A DNA stretch of 64,000 nt from positions 3,175,501 through 3,239,500 of the forward strand of contig NZ_CP102263.1 of the NCBI RefSeq assembly GCF_025147485.1, written 5' to 3'. A program made the translations under genes and the position numbers. Each line of letters opens with the position of its first letter. Position 1 is the stretch's first letter. The DNA comes from Bacteroides uniformis (GTDB lineage: Bacteria > Bacteroidota > Bacteroidia > Bacteroidales > Bacteroidaceae). Below are positions 46,709-55,313 of this stretch, in pieces. The notes under the pieces were generated by a model, which made no database searches, was not told the DNA's origin, and saw only the letters and a program-made list of their open reading frames with translations.

Positions 46709-47794
46709 TCAATAAGGGAAAAAGATATATTCGGGATGTGTCTTCTTTTTCTCAATCAATATGACTTCTGGTTCCTTAAGAGTGAATATCCAAAACGTAT
46801 ATTCATTTGCTGGTAAAATACATCGGTCATTTAAGCTTTCATATTTATCTATTTCCCAGTTATATTTTTTTAGCAATCCTTCAGGAATGACGACCGTGTG
46901 TGACGACTTGTTACAAACGATAATAACGTTTTTGTGCACTCTGATAAACAACTCATCTCCGGAATCCTTGAATAGACATTCCTCATGGTAGGGTATAATT
47001 TCTGTATGAATTAGCCTGCATACTAATTTATCCACATTTGTATAAGGGTTTCTATCATAAATAGGACAGTTCTCTTTACTATTGCTCTCTATTCTTAGCC
47101 TCTTGGCATTGATGATACCTGCCTTTAAACGTTTTTCAATTAATGGAAATGTTGATTGGGAGGTTTTGGTCTCATTCCAGTATTTTTTCAATCTTGCATA
47201 ACCATTAATGCACTTTTCTCCATGACAGGCATTTTCTTTGGATTTTTCCGTCATGCAGTTATAATTGACCTTTTTACCATCTATCCGTTCACCACATTCG
47301 GTAGCGTGGAACGGGTGATATAAGTACTCAAAATGCAGAAGCAGATAATATTCAAAACTACGGCTGGAAAATGCAATATTCACTTTCTTGTCGTCAATAA
47401 GTTTTTCTGCTTCTTCAAAAGCGTCCTTTCTTGCCGGATGTTCATCTTTATCAAAGACAGCCCATGCCTCATCAACGCCTTCATTGAGCTTCTTACGTGA
47501 AAGACGAATCCAGCTGAGAGGAGGTTGTCCCTGTACTTCTGGTTGCAGTTTGTCTTTTTTCCCCTTAACTCTTTTCTTTTTGTTCTTGTATAAACCTCGG
47601 TCTGCCATTGACGGCTTTTCCTCTGGTATGTCAGGTTGAGGGATAGTCTTGACATCCCATTCTTCCTCACCACCATTTTCATCAAGTAGTTTGTCGCATA
47701 GGGATGTAAAAAAAAGGGGTTCGGTCTTTTCTCCCTCACAGATAATACGAATTACGTATTTGCTATGTCTGCTGTCTTCACTTTGACGTGCCAT
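46709..47794 (-). CDS. rloB: RloB-family TOPRIM-like protein (AbiL-like component)
   Basis: 361 residues. The N-terminus (SKYVIRIICEGEKTEPLFFTSL) and the AWAVFDKDEHPARKDAFEEA and INIAFSSRSFEYYLLLHF-type blocks (here VNIAFSSRSFEYYL) are those of RloB proteins, which share a TOPRIM-like core (Glu in CEGEKTE, DKDEH). The first 17 bases overlap the end of the AAA gene, so they are co-translated. AAA plus RloB pairs include lactococcal AbiL and genes linked to restriction loci. The predicted role is abortive-infection type anti-phage defence. Basic insert at about residues 65-85. Confidence 0.82.
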   Translation of the reverse strand: MARQSEDSRHSKYVIRIICEGEKTEPLFFTSLCDKLLDENGGEEEWDVKTIPQPDIPEEKPSMADRGLYKNKKKRVKGKKDKLQPEVQGQPPLSWIRLSRKKLNEGVDEAWAVFDKDEHPARKDAFEEAEKLIDDKKVNIAFSSRSFEYYLLLHFEYLYHPFHATECGERIDGKKVNYNCMTEKSKENACHGEKCINGYARLKKYWNETKTSQSTFPLIEKRLKAGIINAKRLRIESNSKENCPIYDRNPYTNVDKLVCRLIHTEIIPYHEECLFKDSGDELFIRVHKNVIIVCNKSSHTVVIPEGLLKKYNWEIDKYESLNDRCILPANEYTFWIFTLKEPEVILIEKKKTHPEYIFFPY

Positions 47795-49028
47795 CTGTCA
47801 TAAATAATTTTTCTAACGATCTTAATGTCGGAACAGCTCCGAACTTGTTGTTCATATACCATTTTGCGAAAGGAGTGTCTTCTCTTACATCTCCAAAGTC
47901 CGATAGGGAGAATAATTCAGAGGAACCGAACTCGTTTTTTTCTACGAACCATATTTGGTCCCGGCGAATATTCTCTTGATCCAGCAGGTTCACGTCATGT
48001 GTAGTGAATATCAATTGGGCATTCTTTTTGTTTATGCGTGTGTTCTTGAATATATCTACAATCAACCGGGTAATATATGTATGAAGCCCAGAGTCTATTT
48101 CATCCACCAGTAAAGGGCTTCCGCTTTTAAGCGATTGCAGGATATAGCAGCCAAGCAGAAAAAGTGCCCGGGTACCAAAGGATTCTTCCGTGAACGGCAA
48201 ATCTGTTTTTCCAACGAACTGTCCATTATTATACCGACGATGTAGACTTTTAACTTCATAAGACTTGTCAGAGTGCCGTTTTTCCAGTTCGAAATCTTTC
48301 ACTCCAGTATCAGCGAAGGCCAGCAACTCACCTAATTTCTTTTTATCTTCAGGATGTTGAGCAATCCATTCCATCATATCATTATAAAGACCTAATTTAA
48401 TATCTTCATGGTATCCATTGGAAACGACTAAATCCGCCAGATATTTGGCAGCTTCAGTGATATTTTCTCCTGGAGTGTCTATAATGAACTTGGACAATAT
48501 TAACTGGTTTGGGAAGACAGTGAAAGGTTTGATACCAGTCACTTTGGAACCGAATCTGACAGTATGTGTCAATGCTTTAGAACCGGATCGTACTCTTTCA
48601 AACAAAGAAGCAGTTTTTCCGTTTGGAAAATAACTGAGGCTTTCAGACAACACCTCCCTGCGGCCGAATTTTAATTGATAATTATAACGCAAATTATTCG
48701 TTATAAACTCAATGAAGAATTCAATGGGAGCATTCGTTGTTTCATCGTCAAACTTGAAAGGATCATATAGAGGGATATTTTCTCCCATACGGTTATCCAA
48801 ATTCTGCACCCAACGTTTTAGCCCGTATAAGAATCTCATGACATTCGTTTTTCCAGATGCATTAGCACCGAATACTATCGAAACTTTAAGTGCCTGCTTG
48901 ATTCCTTCACCTTGTGTCCTACTGTCACATAAGTTCGCCGTTTTTGCTTTGGACTTTCCTGGCTCAGTAGTAAATATACAATCATTCTTGAATGAACGAT
49001 AATTGCTGAATTTTAAATTTAAAATCAT
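47778..49028 (-). CDS. rloA: AAA_15-family ATPase RloA-like
   Basis: 416 residues from ATG 49028 (MILNLKFSNYRSFKND). Walker A is VFGANASGKTNVMRFL near residue 50, and the C-terminal ABC-type core has LLVDEIDSGLHTYITR (Walker B) and LIFTTHDVNLLDQ (H-loop). It is the ATPase partner of rloB and probably senses infection and controls the toxic partner. Full length and intact, unlike the neighbouring defence genes. Confidence 0.86.
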   Translation of the reverse strand: MILNLKFSNYRSFKNDCIFTTEPGKSKAKTANLCDSRTQGEGIKQALKVSIVFGANASGKTNVMRFLYGLKRWVQNLDNRMGENIPLYDPFKFDDETTNAPIEFFIEFITNNLRYNYQLKFGRREVLSESLSYFPNGKTASLFERVRSGSKALTHTVRFGSKVTGIKPFTVFPNQLILSKFIIDTPGENITEAAKYLADLVVSNGYHEDIKLGLYNDMMEWIAQHPEDKKKLGELLAFADTGVKDFELEKRHSDKSYEVKSLHRRYNNGQFVGKTDLPFTEESFGTRALFLLGCYILQSLKSGSPLLVDEIDSGLHTYITRLIVDIFKNTRINKKNAQLIFTTHDVNLLDQENIRRDQIWFVEKNEFGSSELFSLSDFGDVREDTPFAKWYMNNKFGAVPTLRSLEKLFMTDGTSK

Positions 49029-49272
49029 TTTCTTGAGTGTTTTATGCAAAAAAACGCATTTAAATCGAAAAAAGCAAATTAAATAATCGCTATTTTCATA
49101 TTTCACGTAAATCGTGATATATTTTTGCAGGCTTTTCATTGTCTTTAGTGGATATTTAGTAATAATTGATAAAAAATGATTTAATGTTTATTTTCTGCAT
49201 GTTTTTTGCAAGAAAATAGATTTGAGTGAAAAAACACTGCTTTTAAATTCTACATGGGATATTTTAACAACG

Positions 49273-49653
49273 TCAGGTTATCGCAGGCTCGCTCTCGTCA
49301 TCAGATAGTATACCTCCCTCTGCCTGTCCATCTTCTTCGCATTCTTCCGTCTTATCTTTCCCTACATTCTCCCCGTCGAAATATCTCCGTATAAACTCAT
49401 GCAAGTCTTTCTCCCTATAATACGTCTTATGCAAGATCGTGTAATACTTCAGCCCGTTGTCTCTGTACCGTTGTAGTGTTCGTTTGCTGATGTTCAGCAG
49501 CAGGCAAACGTCCTGGTTATCGTACAGCCGTTCCCCGTTCAGGTAATTTTGCGGCTTCTTGTTCTTCTTGTCCAGTGCGCCTACAACCCTTTCCACTTGT
49601 TCGAGCAACCGTTCCATATACGCCTCGAATGTTTCTTTATCCAATGGTATCAT
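49273..49653 (-). CDS. Helix-turn-helix protein (excisionase/MerR-like)
   Basis: 126 residues: an N-terminal helix region (KETFEAYMERLLEQVERVVGAL), then LYDNQDVCLLLNISKRTLQRYRDNGL, a helix-turn-helix of the Xis/HTH_17 type, and an acidic C-terminus. It overlaps the start region of nothing but follows the primase gene by a four-base overlap (stop/start). Genes like this next to RepA-type primases in Bacteroides elements may be excision or transcription factors. The 244 bases beyond it, up to the RloA gene, show only a 5-bp inverted repeat. Confidence 0.75.
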   Translation of the reverse strand: MIPLDKETFEAYMERLLEQVERVVGALDKKNKKPQNYLNGERLYDNQDVCLLLNISKRTLQRYRDNGLKYYTILHKTYYREKDLHEFIRRYFDGENVGKDKTEECEEDGQAEGGILSDDESEPAIT

Positions 49654-51734
49654 AAGCCCGCCTGTTTTAAGTTCCCGATGATATAATAACTCTGGTTCGA
49701 CGGGTCTTTCCGTATGATTTCCTTCTCCCGCATGAACTTGATATAACTTTTCGCCGTGCGTTCCTTCACGTCCAGTATCGCTTGAATCTGCTCTGCCAAA
49801 TCCACATAAGTGATAAAGTCCTGCCGTCCGAAAATATCCCGTGCCACTGCCACGAGTTCATCCTCTTTCCGCTTCTCCTTTTCCTCTTTCGGCTTTTCTC
49901 CCAGATACACGTGCATCCCGGCATCCTTATCCCATGCAAACTGCATGATAGGCACATCCAGCGGACTGCCGTCGCGTACCTTCAGCGCTTTCACCACCGA
50001 CACCGACGGATCAGTATCTTTCTCGATAGAAAGAATTGCTGCCGCCTTTCGTTGCAACTCACTGCCCAGATGCCCGCGCAACTTCAACCCCGAAGGAATA
50101 AAATGTAGGATAGTAACGATACAAGTATTGTAAATCCCCGCCAGCCGGTACAATTCCTCCACCACGGCAATACTTTCCGTTTCATCATTCGCACCCTTTA
50201 TCAAGTCCGCAATCCCGTCAATCACCACCATGTGAATCCCCCGGAACTGATAATGAAACTTATCCATGCTTTGGATAATCGCCTGCAAACGCTCTTTCCG
50301 GCTCATTCCCGTCAGGCAATACGCTTTCAGGTATTCCGGCATCGTTTCCCGTCCGCAACGTCTTAAAAGGTTTGTAATGTTCTTGTACGTCTGCACCTCC
50401 GACTGTTCTGTATCATAAAACAGAATCGCCTTTCGCTTGCTGTTTTCACAGACCGACACCCCCAACGTATCCATCACCTTATTCTTATCGGATTGTCCGA
50501 TGGCACCGGCTATCAACGCCGTCACATAATTACTTTTTCCGGTTCCCTCGCCACCGGTAATACAGAGGATATTCCCTTGCGTGCCTAACGGCACATCATT
50601 CACCGACACAACCATTTGTGCCACGGGCGGCGGATTATTAAAATCCACCTCACAAGATTTCAGAGCAGACATAGTTTCGCTGTATATTGTATCCAGATAA
50701 TCCAGAAATAGTTTAATCAAATCCTCCCGGCTATTTCCCAAACGGAAAAAGTCCGAAATATCCTTTTCCACCTTCGTTCCCGCCAGTGGCAGCAACAATC
50801 GTTTCACCCCGTAGTTCTTCAACGCCAGTTCTTGTTTTGCCGAACTGTCCAGCCCCGCTTTATCGACATCATAGAGCAGGACTATATGCTTGAACCGGAA
50901 AGAGAGCCTATGAATAATCCCCACGGGAATAGTCACCGTTTCCGAATTGAAGCAGATAGCATGGAACCCGTGAGCCGTCAGGCTCATCACATCCTTCTCA
51001 CCACCCGTAATAAAGAGCAAATCCCCCTTAGCAGGCAACTGTTCCAACCCGAAGCAATAATTCTCCCCAAAATCCCCGGCATATAAAAAGCGCATCTCCG
51101 AGTGCGGGCGGTACACCTTCACATATTGCTTTGCCGTATATCCGAACACCGGTTCTTTATCCGTCGCTGCGATACTGAACGGTTTCCCTTCGTTATTCTC
51201 GCTGCTGAACTTCATCAGCGAAACCACCCGGAACAATTTCAGCACCTCTTGCGTGATACCGCTTTCTCCCCAAAAGGCAAGTTCCGCAGCCGTAAAGCTC
51301 TTTTGCGCTAACGTATAAGGTCTTGCTTTCTTTACCTTTTGTGCAAGTATCGTTTCTGAAACTACCGGAATAGGAGCAGGAGGTAAATTCACCTCATAGC
51401 TATCCATCAGCCCCAGATGCAAATCCCGGTCAATGACAGCCATAATCTCCACAAACTCCTTTGCCCTCTTGCAATCCAGTCCGTGTAGCTTCCCGACCAG
51501 TGCAAAGCAGTCTCCCGAATAATCATCATTCCCGAAATCCTTCAACTTGTACACACTACTTTTCCGCTCATAATACACGTTGCACGAAGCCCGTTTATCC
51601 TGATAGAACGGATTAAGGAAATTCTTTCCCAACCGGAAAGCCACCGGTATATAATGCTTGAATACGGACAGACCTCTATCCGTCAAGCGGAGAATATCCT
51701 CCTTATCAATTTTATTCTCCACGTAGCAATACAT
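49650..51734 (-). CDS. TOPRIM primase-like/RecA-fold helicase (RepA-like)
   Basis: From Met at 51734 (MYCYVENKIDKEDILRL; 51752 also possible) about 694 residues. The order is a CHC2-like N-terminal region, a TOPRIM domain (GDLLFITGGEKDVMSLTAHG and HIVLLYDVDKAGLDSS), then a RecA-like ATPase (CITGGEGTGKSNYVTALIAG, ILFYDTEQSEVQTY, MVVIDGIADLI) and a small winged-helix-like C-terminus. This AAA_25-type primase-helicase is usual in Bacteroides ICEs and may let the excised circle replicate. It overlaps the HTH gene upstream, so both are co-transcribed. Confidence 0.85.
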   Translation of the reverse strand: MYCYVENKIDKEDILRLTDRGLSVFKHYIPVAFRLGKNFLNPFYQDKRASCNVYYERKSSVYKLKDFGNDDYSGDCFALVGKLHGLDCKRAKEFVEIMAVIDRDLHLGLMDSYEVNLPPAPIPVVSETILAQKVKKARPYTLAQKSFTAAELAFWGESGITQEVLKLFRVVSLMKFSSENNEGKPFSIAATDKEPVFGYTAKQYVKVYRPHSEMRFLYAGDFGENYCFGLEQLPAKGDLLFITGGEKDVMSLTAHGFHAICFNSETVTIPVGIIHRLSFRFKHIVLLYDVDKAGLDSSAKQELALKNYGVKRLLLPLAGTKVEKDISDFFRLGNSREDLIKLFLDYLDTIYSETMSALKSCEVDFNNPPPVAQMVVSVNDVPLGTQGNILCITGGEGTGKSNYVTALIAGAIGQSDKNKVMDTLGVSVCENSKRKAILFYDTEQSEVQTYKNITNLLRRCGRETMPEYLKAYCLTGMSRKERLQAIIQSMDKFHYQFRGIHMVVIDGIADLIKGANDETESIAVVEELYRLAGIYNTCIVTILHFIPSGLKLRGHLGSELQRKAAAILSIEKDTDPSVSVVKALKVRDGSPLDVPIMQFAWDKDAGMHVYLGEKPKEEKEKRKEDELVAVARDIFGRQDFITYVDLAEQIQAILDVKERTAKSYIKFMREKEIIRKDPSNQSYYIIGNLKQAGL

Positions 51735-52041
51735 TTTTGCGGAACTCGTCAATCAGATGCGGTTCACAATTAATAATTTTCTCGTTCACCTTCCGTTCAA
51801 TTTCCGAGAATCGGTATTTGCATTTCCCTCGTTCAAACGTATAATCAATCAGATTATCTGTTCTCAGCCGTTGTAAGGTTCGTGTGCTGATATGCAGCAT
51901 ATCCGCCACTTCTTGGCTATCCAGCCAAATATCTTCCTCCACATCAGGAGCATTTCCTTTTCGGAAAACATATTCCGCAATCTTCTCAATTTTGGTCACC
52001 AGACCTTGATAAGCGGCGGATTCCATTGTAATAACTTCCAT
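51712..52041 (-). CDS. Helix-turn-helix protein upstream of the primase-helicase
   Basis: 109 residues. A coiled N-terminus is followed by IWLDSQEVADMLHISTRTLQRLRTDNLIDY, the same HTH type as the protein at 49273-49653; the two are distant paralogues. The C-terminal end is Glu/Lys-rich. It overlaps the next gene by 23 bases or more. It may bind the palindromic sites between 52095 and 52231. Confidence 0.78.
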   Translation of the reverse strand: MEVITMESAAYQGLVTKIEKIAEYVFRKGNAPDVEEDIWLDSQEVADMLHISTRTLQRLRTDNLIDYTFERGKCKYRFSEIERKVNEKIINCEPHLIDEFRKNVLLRGE

Positions 52042-52094
52042 AACTTATTATTTTTGAATATGCCGCAAAGTTCATCTAATCGCACCGGAGCATT

Positions 52095-52118
52095 TGCCAA
52101 CTTGTTACCAACTTGGCA
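52095..52118. promoter_or_regulatory. Small inverted repeat upstream of the HTH gene
   Basis: TGCCAA at 52095-52100 and TTGGCA at 52113-52118 form a 6-bp dyad around a CCAACTTG repeat (two copies). It is a plausible operator for the HTH protein at 51712-52041, which starts 54 bases away. Confidence 0.4.
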
Positions 52119-52185
52119 TAACTTTTTTTATAGGTAGGTTGATTGTCAACGCAATAGGGCAGTGAGGTAGGGCAGCCAGAGGTCG

Positions 52186-52231
52186 GTGCAAGGTGCAAGC
52201 CTATCTCTATATATAGGCTCGCACCTTGCAC
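52186..52231. repeat. 19-bp inverted repeat (large hairpin)
   Basis: GTGCAAGGTGCAAGCCTAT (52186-52204) pairs with ATAGGCTCGCACCTTGCAC (52213-52231) with one mismatch and an 8-base loop. It lies about 145 bases upstream of the HTH-primase genes and 200 bases from the presumed ICE end. It may be a replication origin or an accessory site for recombination. It has no T-run, so it is not a normal terminator. Confidence 0.7.
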
Positions 52232-52443
52232 TGAAGAAAAAAATATATCAAATTAATAATCAAATATTTGGTAGTCTCGGAAAAAGTGTATAATTTTGAA
52301 CCCGAAATCAAAGAGAGACACAACGGTGTCACGAAAGACAAAATTGAAATTTTGAAAATCGTTTCTAAATCGTTACTTTTAGAAATTTTTACAGTGTTTT
52401 TGCTGTATGTAAGTAACTGATTTAGAGCTGATATAAAGAAATA

Positions 52444-52467
52444 GCGGTGTAGTCCCGTACGCACCGC
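52444..52467 (+). other. Candidate attachment site / ICE right end
   Basis: GCGGTG (52444-52449) and CACCGC (52462-52467) form a dyad around AGTCCCGTACG. The stretch AGTCCCGTACGCACC resembles the T-stem and acceptor 3' strand of a tRNA gene, a common ICE target, but no complete tRNA precedes it. A strong terminator follows after 23 bases, and chromosomal genes start at 52750. The gap 52232-52443 shows no gene. Confidence 0.35.
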
Positions 52468-52490
52468 GAAAGCAAATAGCAAATTAAAGC

Positions 52491-52527
52491 AAAGCTCTGA
52501 AATTCAAGGATTTCAGAGCTTTTTTTG
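52491..52527 (+). terminator. Strong intrinsic terminator
   Basis: AAAGCTCTGAAAT (52491-52503) pairs perfectly with ATTTCAGAGCTTT (52510-52522), followed by a T-run to 52527. It may be the original terminator of a tRNA gene at the ICE junction. The 52528-52690 stretch shows no supportable gene. Confidence 0.85.
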
Positions 52528-52701
52528 TTTTCTGTATCGGCAAGAATAACGATTAAAAACAAATCATGCGTGGGATTATTCGTGGGATTTCTGCCAGTCT
52601 TACTATACTCATCTGATGAACTTGAACTTTCTTGCGGTATAATCGGGAATTCGGGTACAAATATCCGTAAATCATATACACCTTCGCTTGTGCTATCGCG
52701 G

Positions 52702-52709
52702 TACCTTTG
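52702..52709 (+). promoter_or_regulatory. -7 box upstream of the flavin-reductase-like gene
   Basis: TACCTTTG, a TAnnTTTG match, lies 40 bases before the start at 52750. No good -33 element is seen. Confidence 0.4.
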
Positions 52710-52749
52710 TCATCAGAAGTTTAGCAAGAAAAATAGAGTAATATAACGT

Positions 52750-53745
52750 ATGACAAAAACAATTTTAGGAGTTCTGTCACTGCTTGTCATAATGTCGTGC
52801 AGTATTCCCGTAAAGGAGAACACCGTTCAACCCAATATAATGGAAACGAACAAGAAAAATCTCGGAAATCTGTTGGCGCTCTATCCCAAGCCGATGACGG
52901 TTGTCGGGGCAGAGGTTGAAGGGAAAGTAAACTGGCTAGTGGTAGGGCATACGGGTGTTATTGGACATGACCGGATACTCATCAGCATGAGTAAAAGCCA
53001 TTACACTAATCAAGGGATAAAGGACTCAAAACGACTTTCCGTCAATCTAGTGAGTCGTGAAATATTGCCGAAAGCTGACTATGTGGGAAGTGTAAGCGGT
53101 GCGACGGTCGATAAGTCGGAGGTGTTTGCCTACCATATTGGCGAAAACGGTACCCCCGTTATAGACGCATCACCCCTCACCATGGAGTGTGAGGTGGTAG
53201 ACATCTATGAAACTGAAGGTTTCGACAATTTCATTTGTGCGATAGTCAATACATACGCTGCTCCTGAAGTGCTTGATAATAACGGGAAACTTGACTATAC
53301 GAAGCTGAAACCCGTATTGTTTGAATTTCCGACCTATTCCTACCTTGCCACGGGAGAGATTATCGGCAAATGCCTGAATCTGGATAAGCGGCCGGGTATG
53401 TGCGCCAAAGAGCCGATGAGTGCTGACGGTATCGTGCGGTTGTCGAAAATCGAGGTTTATCCGCAGTATCTCGACGAGTATATGAAATACGCAACCGAAG
53501 TAGGCGAAATCTCTCTGCGTACCGAATCGGGCGTGCTGACTATGTATGCGGTCGGCGAGAAGGAGAATCCCTGCAAGGTGACTATTCTCGAAACCTATGC
53601 GAGCCATGCGGCTTATGTAAAACATATTGCATCAGAACACTTTCAGAAATACAAGCAAGGAACGTTGCGCATGGTCAAATCATTGGTCTTGTCTGACCAG
53701 ACGCCACTAAATCCGGCTAACAAGCTCAATAACTTCATGCAATAA
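52750..53745 (+). CDS. Lipoprotein with flavin-reductase-like and monooxygenase-like domains
   Basis: 331 residues. The lipoprotein signal MTKTILGVLSLLVIMSC is followed by a flavin-reductase-like split barrel (about residues 40-225: YPKPMTVVGAEVEGKVNWLVV, then VNLVSREILPKADYVGSVSG). A C-terminal antibiotic-biosynthesis-monooxygenase-like domain follows (about 230-325, VRLSKIEVYPQYLDEYMKYA and ILETYASHAAYVKHIASEH). An exported flavin-reductase fold is unusual. Probably in an operon with the next gene, 11 bases away. Confidence 0.78.
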   Translation: MTKTILGVLSLLVIMSCSIPVKENTVQPNIMETNKKNLGNLLALYPKPMTVVGAEVEGKVNWLVVGHTGVIGHDRILISMSKSHYTNQGIKDSKRLSVNLVSREILPKADYVGSVSGATVDKSEVFAYHIGENGTPVIDASPLTMECEVVDIYETEGFDNFICAIVNTYAAPEVLDNNGKLDYTKLKPVLFEFPTYSYLATGEIIGKCLNLDKRPGMCAKEPMSADGIVRLSKIEVYPQYLDEYMKYATEVGEISLRTESGVLTMYAVGEKENPCKVTILETYASHAAYVKHIASEHFQKYKQGTLRMVKSLVLSDQTPLNPANKLNNFMQ

Positions 53746-53756
53746 ATAGAACGACT

Positions 53757-54572
53757 ATGAACAAGATTTTTTTAATTTCAGTATTCAGCATTTTAACACT
53801 CAATGTTATGGCACAAGAAAAGATAGTACAGACAGCAGGACGCACCCAGTTGGGTGAGTTTGCTCCTAAATTTGCGGAACTAAACGACGATGTCCTCTTT
53901 GGCGAGGTCTGGAGCCGCACCGACAAACTCGGTCTGCGTGACCGTAGTTTAGTAACCATTACCTCTCTTATCAGTCAGGGTATCACGGATAATTCGCTCG
54001 TGTTCCACCTTCAGTCGGCAAAGAAGAACGGTATTACCCGTACGGAGATTGCCGAAATCATCACCCATATCGGTTTTTATGCCGGTTGGCCCAAAGCGTG
54101 GGCAGCGTTTAATCTGGCCAAAGGTGTATGGGCAGAGGACACTGCCGGTGAAGATGCCAAAGCCGCATTCCAGCGTGAAATGATTTTCCCCATTGGGGAA
54201 CCGAACGCTGCATATGCACAGTACTTCATAGGCAACAGTTATCTTGTTCCCGTTTCACGCGAGCAGGTTTCCATCTCTAACGTCACTTTCGAGCCTCGTT
54301 GTCGCAATAACTGGCACATACACCGCGCTACTAAAGGCGGTGGGCAGATGCTTATCGGTGTTGCCGGTCGTGGATGGTATCAAGAAGAAGGCAAGCAGGC
54401 AGTAGAGATTCTACCCGGTACGGTTATCCATATCCCTGCAAATGTGAAGCATTGGCACGGTGCCGCTTCTGATGGTTGGTTTGCCCATCTTGCTTTCGAA
54501 GTTCCCGGTGAGGATACTTCTAATGAGTGGCTGGAACCGGTGACGGATGAAGAATACGATAAACTTAAGTAA
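53757..54572 (+). CDS. Exported carboxymuconolactone decarboxylase-like/cupin protein
   Basis: 271 residues: signal peptide (MNKIFLISVFSILTLNVMAQ), a CMD/AhpD-like helical domain (LRDRSLVTITSLISQGITDN to IGFYAGWPKAWAAFNLA), and a C-terminal cupin (RCRNNWHIHRATKGGGQMLI and GTVIHIPANVKHWHGAAS with the metal-binding His and Glu positions). The AhpD CxxC is absent, so it is not a peroxidase reductase. Such fusions occur in Bacteroides; substrate unknown. Confidence 0.82.
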   Translation: MNKIFLISVFSILTLNVMAQEKIVQTAGRTQLGEFAPKFAELNDDVLFGEVWSRTDKLGLRDRSLVTITSLISQGITDNSLVFHLQSAKKNGITRTEIAEIITHIGFYAGWPKAWAAFNLAKGVWAEDTAGEDAKAAFQREMIFPIGEPNAAYAQYFIGNSYLVPVSREQVSISNVTFEPRCRNNWHIHRATKGGGQMLIGVAGRGWYQEEGKQAVEILPGTVIHIPANVKHWHGAASDGWFAHLAFEVPGEDTSNEWLEPVTDEEYDKLK

Positions 54573-54580
54573 TACCATCC

Positions 54581-54615
54581 AAACTCCTGTAATTTAAACG
54601 ATTGCGGGAGTTTTT
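54581..54615 (+). terminator. Terminator after the CMD-cupin gene
   Basis: AAACTCCTG (54581-54589) pairs with CGGGAGTTT (54605-54613) with one G-T wobble, followed by TTTTTGC. Closes the two-gene unit. Confidence 0.7.
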
Positions 54616-54770
54616 GCTTTATAGGACCATGATTTAGTAGCCGGAGGAAAAGCATAATCCGTAATTTGGGTATAGATACCGGGGATTTGTCTACACGGCA
54701 TATGACGGATACTGCCTATTTTTGCATCATCATTAATAATCCTAAAGATAATTATAAAATCAACAGAAAG

Positions 54771-55292
54771 ATGAATATGAAAAAATTACTATTAATTTCT
54801 ATGATGCTGATGACCGTTCTGGCAATGGCAGCCTGCGAAGATTCAGGTGATGAACCGTTTACACCCGAACATCCTGAACTTTCCGGACCATCGGGTGGGG
54901 AAGATGAGAATGAATCCGAAGTTCCGGATGTATCTTCATTGCAGGTAAATATCATGGTTAGCAATCGTACCATTACTGCCACTATGGAGGACAATGCCGC
55001 CACACAGGATTTTCTTGCTCGTCTGCCATTGGAGGTTACGTTGAATGATTACAATAATACTACAGAAAAAATCTTCTATCCCTCTCCGGCTCTGGCAATT
55101 GAAGGTGTTACGCGTGGCTGTGCTCCTATTGCCGGTGATATAACCATCTATGCCCCATGGGGAAATGTGGCAATTTTTTGTAAGAATGGGTCTTATAGTG
55201 ATACTTTGATTAAAATCGGTCGTGTTGATGGCAATGGCATTGAAATGTTGAGTGTGCCCAGAGATATACTTGTGAGATTTGAAAGAAGATAA
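54771..55292 (+). CDS. Cyclophilin-like lipoprotein
   Basis: 173 residues from ATG 54771 (MNMKKLLLISMMLMTVLAMA), with a lipobox A-A-C and an acidic linker (EDSGDEPFTPEHPELSGPSG). The body (TATMEDNAATQDFLARLPLEV to YAPWGNVAIFCKNGSYSD) has the cyclophilin-like fold of a small Bacteroides family. Not a true prolyl isomerase by motif; function unknown. It is 21 bases upstream of the acetyltransferase and may be co-transcribed. A -7-like TATTTTTG lies at 54717-54724. Confidence 0.75.
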   Translation: MNMKKLLLISMMLMTVLAMAACEDSGDEPFTPEHPELSGPSGGEDENESEVPDVSSLQVNIMVSNRTITATMEDNAATQDFLARLPLEVTLNDYNNTTEKIFYPSPALAIEGVTRGCAPIAGDITIYAPWGNVAIFCKNGSYSDTLIKIGRVDGNGIEMLSVPRDILVRFERR

Positions 55293-55313
55293 GAATGGAT
55301 TAATAAGGGCACT

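Noticed and set aside
46709..49028. Assignment of the AAA/TOPRIM pair as PARIS (AriA/AriB)
   Set aside because: The small protein looks like RloB rather than DUF4435, so an RloAB/AbiL-like call fits better.
52207..52482. Minus-strand frame of 91 codons
   Set aside because: Covers the hairpin and att region; no recognisable domain or ribosome site.
52525..52746. Plus-strand frame of 73 codons
   Set aside because: Overlaps the terminator and the promoter of the next gene; no family recognised.
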